Below are positions 58,235 through 64,000 of a stretch of DNA of 64,000 nt, in pieces (positions within the stretch are counted from its first letter, which is position 1; the number at the start of each line of letters is the position of its first letter). The position numbers and the translations under genes are program-made. This stretch comes from Aquatica leii (Eukaryota; Arthropoda; Insecta; Coleoptera; Lampyridae). The stretch is from assembly GCA_035610365.1 (NCBI GenBank), contig CM069437.1, positions 61,776,093-61,840,092 of the forward strand, given 5' to 3'. Under the pieces are notes generated by a model. That model did no database searches, had not been told where the DNA came from, and saw nothing but the letters and a program-made list of their open reading frames with translations.

Positions 58235-60780
58235 CAGGCCCGGGCTTAGCAGTTTTGGCGCCCTTGTGCAAATTTAAAATAACGGCCCAAATTTGTATTA
58301 CGTTCATATGTGAGTTAAGTTAGGTATTATTATCCACTATTGAAAAACAATTTTAAAAAGTATTTTTCTAAATTTATTTTCATTTTTATATTACAAGTCC
58401 AAGCCATAAGCTATACAAGTATTTTTTTATTGAGGTACATAACATAATTATAAACTTATAGAAAACAGAAATATATTCTAACATTACTACAACTCAAAAT
58501 TTTTGTATTTTAGTTTCAAATTAATATATGATACAAAAGCACAAAAAATGAAAAAAAATATTTAAAACATTAAAAATACTCGTTTATATATCACAGGACG
58601 AAACTGATCGACAAATAAAAATAAAACAATATATTATTTTAATAATGCAACATGTCACCTTTTAAAGGTTAATATTCAGGTATTAGGTATCGTTATTAAT
58701 ATTTTAGCTGAGTAAATTGAGCTTTCCGTGCTTTAATTTTTGCAAATTGTTTAATTAAATCTTCGGTGTCTAATTCTTTTAGCTGGTCCGTTTCTATTGA
58801 AATGATAGCAAGATTTCTTAATCGGTTTTGTCCCATGGTCGATCTTAAATAATTTTTTATTATTTTGAGTTTTGAAAAAGGTTGTTGTGCGGTAGCAACA
58901 GAAACCGGCATTGTTAATAAAATACGATGTATTATGCTCGTATTAGGAAAAGAATCCACTAAGTTGTTAATCGTTATATAATTTAAAGTTTCTTTTGGAG
59001 ACGTAATAACTATTTCATCAAAGTTCTGTAAATATTGCAATTCTTTAACAAGTTCCACGCCAGCTATGTCTCATTCATTGCGAGTTTTGTCGTTTAATAA
59101 ATTTTCAACATTTTGACATAATTCTAATTGTTCGTTTTCAGAATAATTTTTAAATTTATCAATATTCCATAAAAACGCGAAATTATTAGAGTAAGAAAAA
59201 AGTAATTGGAATCTCTCATCCACTGATGTTATGATTACATCTAGAGCATTAAAAAAACAATCAACTTTGAACTTTAAAGTTTCGTCGTGGATCGGTTCAT
59301 CGTCACATTCATAATAAAAATGTTTTTTTTTATTTTTCGCGGTCTTAGATCTCTTTGTATTTTGAATTCAGGTTCTATGTCTAAGCTGGATGCTATTTCT
59401 TTAGCATCAATCAATAGATCATTAAAACCTTTATCGGAGCGATAAGCTTTCAAAAAATTATTTAAATTAATTAAACGATTACAACAGTGAGCAACATCAA
59501 AGTTCGATTTTTAAATAATCTTGCTAACAATGTTAACTTTACTTAAAATATTATACCACAATATAACAATGCAAATGAACTCAAAATTTTGCAATTTTTT
59601 GGTCAACGAGGCAACCAATTTGTTTACGTTATTTTCAAAGTTTCCTTCGCTTATTTCAAACAGAGCATCCCCAAATTGATACCTTAAAGGAGTTATTGCA
59701 TCTATTCTACTAGACCATCGAGTATCAAATAAAGTTCTTGAAGTAAAGAAAAAAAATTTATGCTCAAAATATTCGATTTGTGGCATCATTGACGACTAAA
59801 TTTAGGGTATGATTGCAACAAGGAACAAAGAAAGCTCATGGATTGAAATCCAAATATTTTTTTTGTAGACCATTATGCCTACCACGCATAATTGCCCTAT
59901 TGTCGTAACCCTGACTTCGCAAATCGTTGATATTTAAGCTTTCTTTCTCAAACGCCGACAAAAGAAATTTTGTCAAGCCTTCACCCGACACATCATCTAT
60001 AAGACAAAATGATAAAAAAATGTGCTTCTATACTAATTGCTGTGCTCTTTAAATTAACAAGTCTTATGCAAACTGAAATTTGTTCTTGGTGACTAGAGTC
60101 AAGTGCGCAGCTTAATAATATAGAATAATATTTTGCCTTTTTAGTTAGTTCTAAAATTTTGGATTTGATATTTTCAGCGATTACTTCATTTTGTATTTTT
60201 GTGATCTTTTATTTGAGAGCGTTTTGTATGTTCTGACATAATTGGGTCGAATTTGGAAATCATTTCTATGCATTTTAAAAAGTTACCATTGTTTTTCTCA
60301 TACAACTTATTACTACTTCCACGAAAAGCTAAATTTTGCTGACTTAAAAACTAGATCACCTAGAAAATTCTTTCTATAACAGCTTGCCAGTATTTAGTTT
60401 CTCTGTTTATTACATTTTGAATTGCAGAATCAAATATTTCATTTTTATTAAAATAGTTAAAAAGATCTAGCAATTTTAGAACATTTTCGATATGTAACTT
60501 GCTCGTTTAATGAATGTTTAAATGTTCAGTTACATGCTGCCAGTCGATGTAACCAGATTCATCACTAAGGCGAACAGATTTCAAATCGCTGTCATTAAAA
60601 ATATTGCAACAGAAGCAGTAAAGTGAATTTTTTGTTTCGGAATACAACAACCAAAAACGCTCAAATTTGTTCTTTGATCGGTAAAATTCTAACTATCTAT
60701 CTCTCGGATAAATATCCTTTATGTTTTGATAATGAGCAGGGCCACCGGTGTGAAGTTACCCACGGATCTAGCCATAGAAA
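58235..60780 (-). pseudogene. hAT transposase relic, ZMYM1-like, with one terminal sequence
   Basis: Minus strand, from about 60740 down: a TTF-type zinc-finger region with FERFWLLYSETKNSLYCFCC and SVRLSDESGYIDW. Then come [20 protein letters not shown] (about 60340-60280), DVSGEGLTKFLLSAF and LNINDLRSQGYDN (59990-59900), CCNHTLNLVVNDA (about 59820-59780), FDTRWSSRIDAITPLRYQ (59740-59680) and IVILWYNILSKVN. Last is the C-terminal dimerisation region MPVSVATAQQPFSKLKIIKN and RLRNLAIISIE (58910-58800). The order is that of ZMYM1-like hAT proteins. Frameshifts and stops interrupt it. The downstream end CAGGCCCGGGCTTAGCAGTT at 58235 looks like a hAT terminal repeat (preceded by CACGTAGT). The other end was not found. 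Confidence 0.85.
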
Positions 60781-60934
60781 TTTGTTTTGAATTTAATGCC
60801 AATATAAAGCCTTTAAACATTTCTAAATGAAAGTTATAATATAAATGTAAGCTACAAACATGAGTTAATATATTTATAAATAATTTTTATTAAAAATAAA
60901 AACAATTTCAATAAACATGTATTTAAACATGTAA

Positions 60935-61200
60935 TTGTAAAAGTGCGATTTTTACAAACATAGTATTTTTGATTTCTTTAAAAATTTGTTTATGGTTAGA
61001 TTAAATAATAATTAACAACATATTAAAAAATTACGATGTGGTCATTTCTTAAAAAAAAGTTATTTTACGTCGAAGTTGCAGCAACGCTCCGCTTACATTC
61101 CTGCATAAACAAACGCAATTTTCACAAAGATAGTCATTTTTGATTTTTCTGCAAATTTGTTTATAATTAGATTAAACAATCATTAATAACATATTAAACG
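60935..61200 (-). repeat. Inverted satellite monomers at the array edge
   Basis: About 1.5 monomers in reverse orientation to the main array. The inner one is of the variant that ends in GCAACTTCGACGTAAAATAA (type D). Together with the forward array it makes a head-to-head edge at about 61200. The outer half-monomer is strongly diverged. Confidence 0.85.
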
Positions 61201-64000
61201 AATTTGAAGAAAAATCAGAAATGACTATCTTTGTGAAAATTTTGCTTTTTATGCACGACCCGAACTGGAATAGCGCATTTACGCGTTTCACATAAAATAA
61301 CTTTTTTTTAAGAAATGACCACATCGTAATTTTTTAATATGTTGCTAATAATTGTTTAATCTAATTATAAACAAGTTTGCAGAAAAATCAGAAATGACTA
61401 TCTTTTTGAAAATTTTGCTTTTTATGCACGACCTGAACTGGAATAGCGCATTTACGCGTTTCACAAAAAATAACTTTTTTTAAGAAATGACCACATCGTA
61501 ATTTTTTAATATGTTGCTAATAATTGTTTAATCTAATTATAAACAAGTTTGCAGAAAAATCAGAAATGACTATCTTTTTGAAAATTTTGCTTTTTATGCA
61601 CGACCTGAACTGGAATAGCGCATTTACGCGTTTCACAAAAAATAACTTTTTTTAAGAAATGACCACATCGTAATTTTTTAATATGTTGCTAATAATTGTT
61701 TAATCTAATTATAAACCAGTTTGCAGAAAAATCAGAAATGATTATCTTTTTGAAAATTTTGCTTTTTATGCACGACCTGAACTGGAATAGCGCATTTACG
61801 CGTTTCACAAAAAATAACTTTTTTTTAAGAAATGACCACATCGTAATTTTTTAATATGTTGCTAATAATTGTTTAATCTAATTATAAACAAGTTTGCAGA
61901 AAAATCAGAAATGACTATCTTTTTGAAAATTTTGCTTTTTATGCACGACCTGATGGAATAGCGCATTTACGCGTTTCACAAAAAATAACTTTTTTTAAGA
62001 AATGACCACATCGTAATTTTTTAATATGTTGCTAATAATTGTTTAATCTAATTATAAACAAGTTTGCAGAAAAATCAGAAATGACTATCTTTGTGAAAAT
62101 TTGCGCTTTTTTATGCACGACTCGAACTGGAATAGCGCATTTACGCGTTTCACATAAAATAACTTTTTTTTAAGAAATGACCACATCGAAATTTTTTAAT
62201 ATGTTATTAATAATTGTTTAATCTAATTATAAAAAAATTTGCAGAAAGATAAAAAATGACTATCTTTGTGAAAATTGCGTTTGTTTATGCGGGATTGTAA
62301 GCTAAGCGTTACTGCAACTTCGACGTAAAATAATTTTTTTTTAAGAAATGACCACATCGTAATTTTTTAATATGTTGCTAATAATTGTTTAATCTAATTA
62401 TAAACCAGTTTGCAGAAAAATCAGAAATGATTATCTTTTTGAAAATTTTGCTTTTTATGCACGACCTGAACTGGAATAGCGCATTTACGCGTTTCACAAA
62501 AAATAACTTTTTTTTAAGAAATGACCACATCGTATTTTTTTAATATGTTGCTAATAATTGTTTAATCTAATTATAAACAAGTTTGCAGAAAAATCAGAAA
62601 TGACTATCTTTTTGAAAATTTTGCTTTTTATGCACGACCTGAACTGGAATAGCGCATTTACGCGTTTCACAAAAAATAACTTTTTTTAAGAAATGACCAC
62701 ATCGTAATTTTTTAATATGTTGCTAATAATTGTTTAATCTAATTATAAACAAGTTTGCAGAAAAATCAGAAATGACTATCTTTTTGAAAATTTTGCTTTT
62801 TATGCACGATCCGAACTGGAATAGCGCATTTACGCGTTTCACAAAAAATAACTTTTTTTAAGAAATGACCACATCGTAATTTTTTAATATGTTGCTAATA
62901 ATTGTTTAATCTAATTATAAACAAGTTTGCAGAAAAATCAGAAATGACTATCTTTGTGAAAATTTTGCTTTTTATGCACGACTCGAACTGGAATAGCGCA
63001 TTTACGCGTTTCACATAAAATAACTTTTTTTTAAGAAATGACCACATCGAAATTTTTTAATATGTTATTAATAATTGTTTAATCTAATTATAAAAATTTG
63101 CAGAAAGATAAAAATGACTATCTTTGTGAAAATTGCGTTTGTTTATGCGGGATTGTAAGCTAAGCGTTACTGCAACTTCGACGTAAAATAATTTTTTAAG
63201 AAATGACCACATCGTAATTTTTTAATATGTTGCTAATAATTGTTTAATCTAATTATAAACCAGTTTGCAGAAAAATCAGAAATGATTATCTTTTTGAAAA
63301 TTTTGCTTTTTATGCACGACCTGAACTGGAATAGCGCATTTACGCGTTTCACAAAAAATAACTTTTTTTAAGAAATGACCACATCGTAATTTTTTAATAT
63401 GTTGCTAATAATTGTTTAATCTAATTATAAACAAGTTTGCAGAAAAATCAGAAATGACTATCTTTTTGAAAATTTTGCTTTTTATGCACGACCTGATGGA
63501 ATAGCGCATTTACGCGTTTCACAAAAAATAACTTTTTTTAAGAAATGACCACATCGTAATTTTTTAATATGTTGCTAATAATTGTTTAATCTAATTATAA
63601 ACAAGTTTGCAGAAAAATCAGAAATGACTATCTTTTTGAAAATTTTGCTTTTTATGCACGACCTGAACTGGAATAGCGCATTTACGCGTTTCACAAAAAA
63701 TAACTTTTTTTAAGAAATGACCACATCGTAATTTTTTAATATGTTGCTAATAATTGTTTAATCTAATTATAAACAAGTTTGCAGAAAAATCAGAAATGAC
63801 TATCTTTGTGAAAATTTTGCTTTTTATGCACGACTCGAACTGGAATAGCGCATTTACGCGTTTCACATAAAATAACTTTTTTTTAAGAAATGACCACATC
63901 GAAATTTTTTAATATGTTATTAATAATTGTTTAATCTAATTATAAAAAAATTTGCAGAAAGATAAAAAATGACTATCTTTGTGAAAATTGCGTTTGTTTA
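61201..64000 (+). repeat. ~172-bp satellite array with five-monomer higher-order repeat
   Basis: The anchor GACCACATCG recurs at 61317, 61489, 61661, 61834, 62004, 62179, 62350, 62523, 62695, 62867, 63040, 63205, 63377, 63547, 63719 and 63892; spacings are 165-175, mostly 172. Monomers fall into variants: A (ACAAGTTTG, GACCTGAACTGG), A' (ACCAGTTTG, GATTATC), B (3-bp loss at CCTGATGGAATAG), C (CTTTGTG, GACTCGAAC, CATAAAAT) and D (GTTATTAATA, GCGGGATTGTAAGC). D recurs at 62179, 63040 and 63892, in the order A'-A/B-A-C-D. The array continues past the window. Confidence 0.95.

Noticed and set aside
60741..60775. CAGGGCCACCGGTG as the second terminal repeat of the hAT element
   Set aside because: It has the wrong orientation for an outer end and lies within the translated zinc-finger region.

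Overview
The window looks like repeat-rich nuclear DNA from an arthropod, probably an insect with a large AT-rich genome. This rests on the repertoire: Penelope-like elements, Ty3/gypsy and BEL/Pao LTR elements, RTE-type LINEs, mariner, piggyBac, pogo/Tigger and hAT relics, together with only one convincing host exon in 64 kb. No rRNA, tRNA, CRISPR or bacterial-type operon was seen. Most short open frames are chance or shadow frames.

Layout. 0.5-1.7 kb: non-autonomous hAT element with an 8-bp target duplication. 2.3-4.3 kb: inverted Penelope relic beside two Tc1/mariner relics. 6.3-12.1 kb: LTR-like segment, a decayed piggyBac gene and two solo LTRs with perfect 4-bp target duplications. 12.1-12.9 kb: LINE endonuclease relic. 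16.8-17.3 kb: a glutamine-rich host exon with both splice sites, possibly iRhom-like. 17.8-20.5 kb: LINE and Penelope debris. 20.6-27.1 kb: a complete, very young Ty3/gypsy retrotransposon on the minus strand. It has 850-bp LTRs with one difference, a tRNA-Pro primer site, a polypurine tract, intact gag and pol, and a GGGAAAC -1 frameshift site. It is inserted in older repeat debris.

27.1-45.8 kb: a mosaic of Penelope fragments, LINE debris, a palindromic MITE, a third solo LTR containing a 75-bp minisatellite, two pogo/Tigger relics, and Penelope 3' regions carrying hammerhead-ribozyme-like cores. 46.8-49.3 kb: decayed RTE-type LINE. 50.2-50.6 kb: second piggyBac relic. 51.9-56.1 kb: BEL/Pao element that lost its reverse transcriptase and is flanked by an inverted copy of its own 5' region. 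58.2-60.8 kb: ZMYM1-like hAT transposase relic. 60.9-64.0 kb: a ~172-bp satellite whose variants are arranged in a five-monomer higher-order repeat, with an inverted edge; it runs off the window.

The genes do not form a pathway. The functional logic is that of transposons: the gypsy element is the only one that looks able to move, the rest are fossils, and the host exon sits in what is probably a very long intron landscape. All identifications come from reading translations and motifs by eye, without database search.
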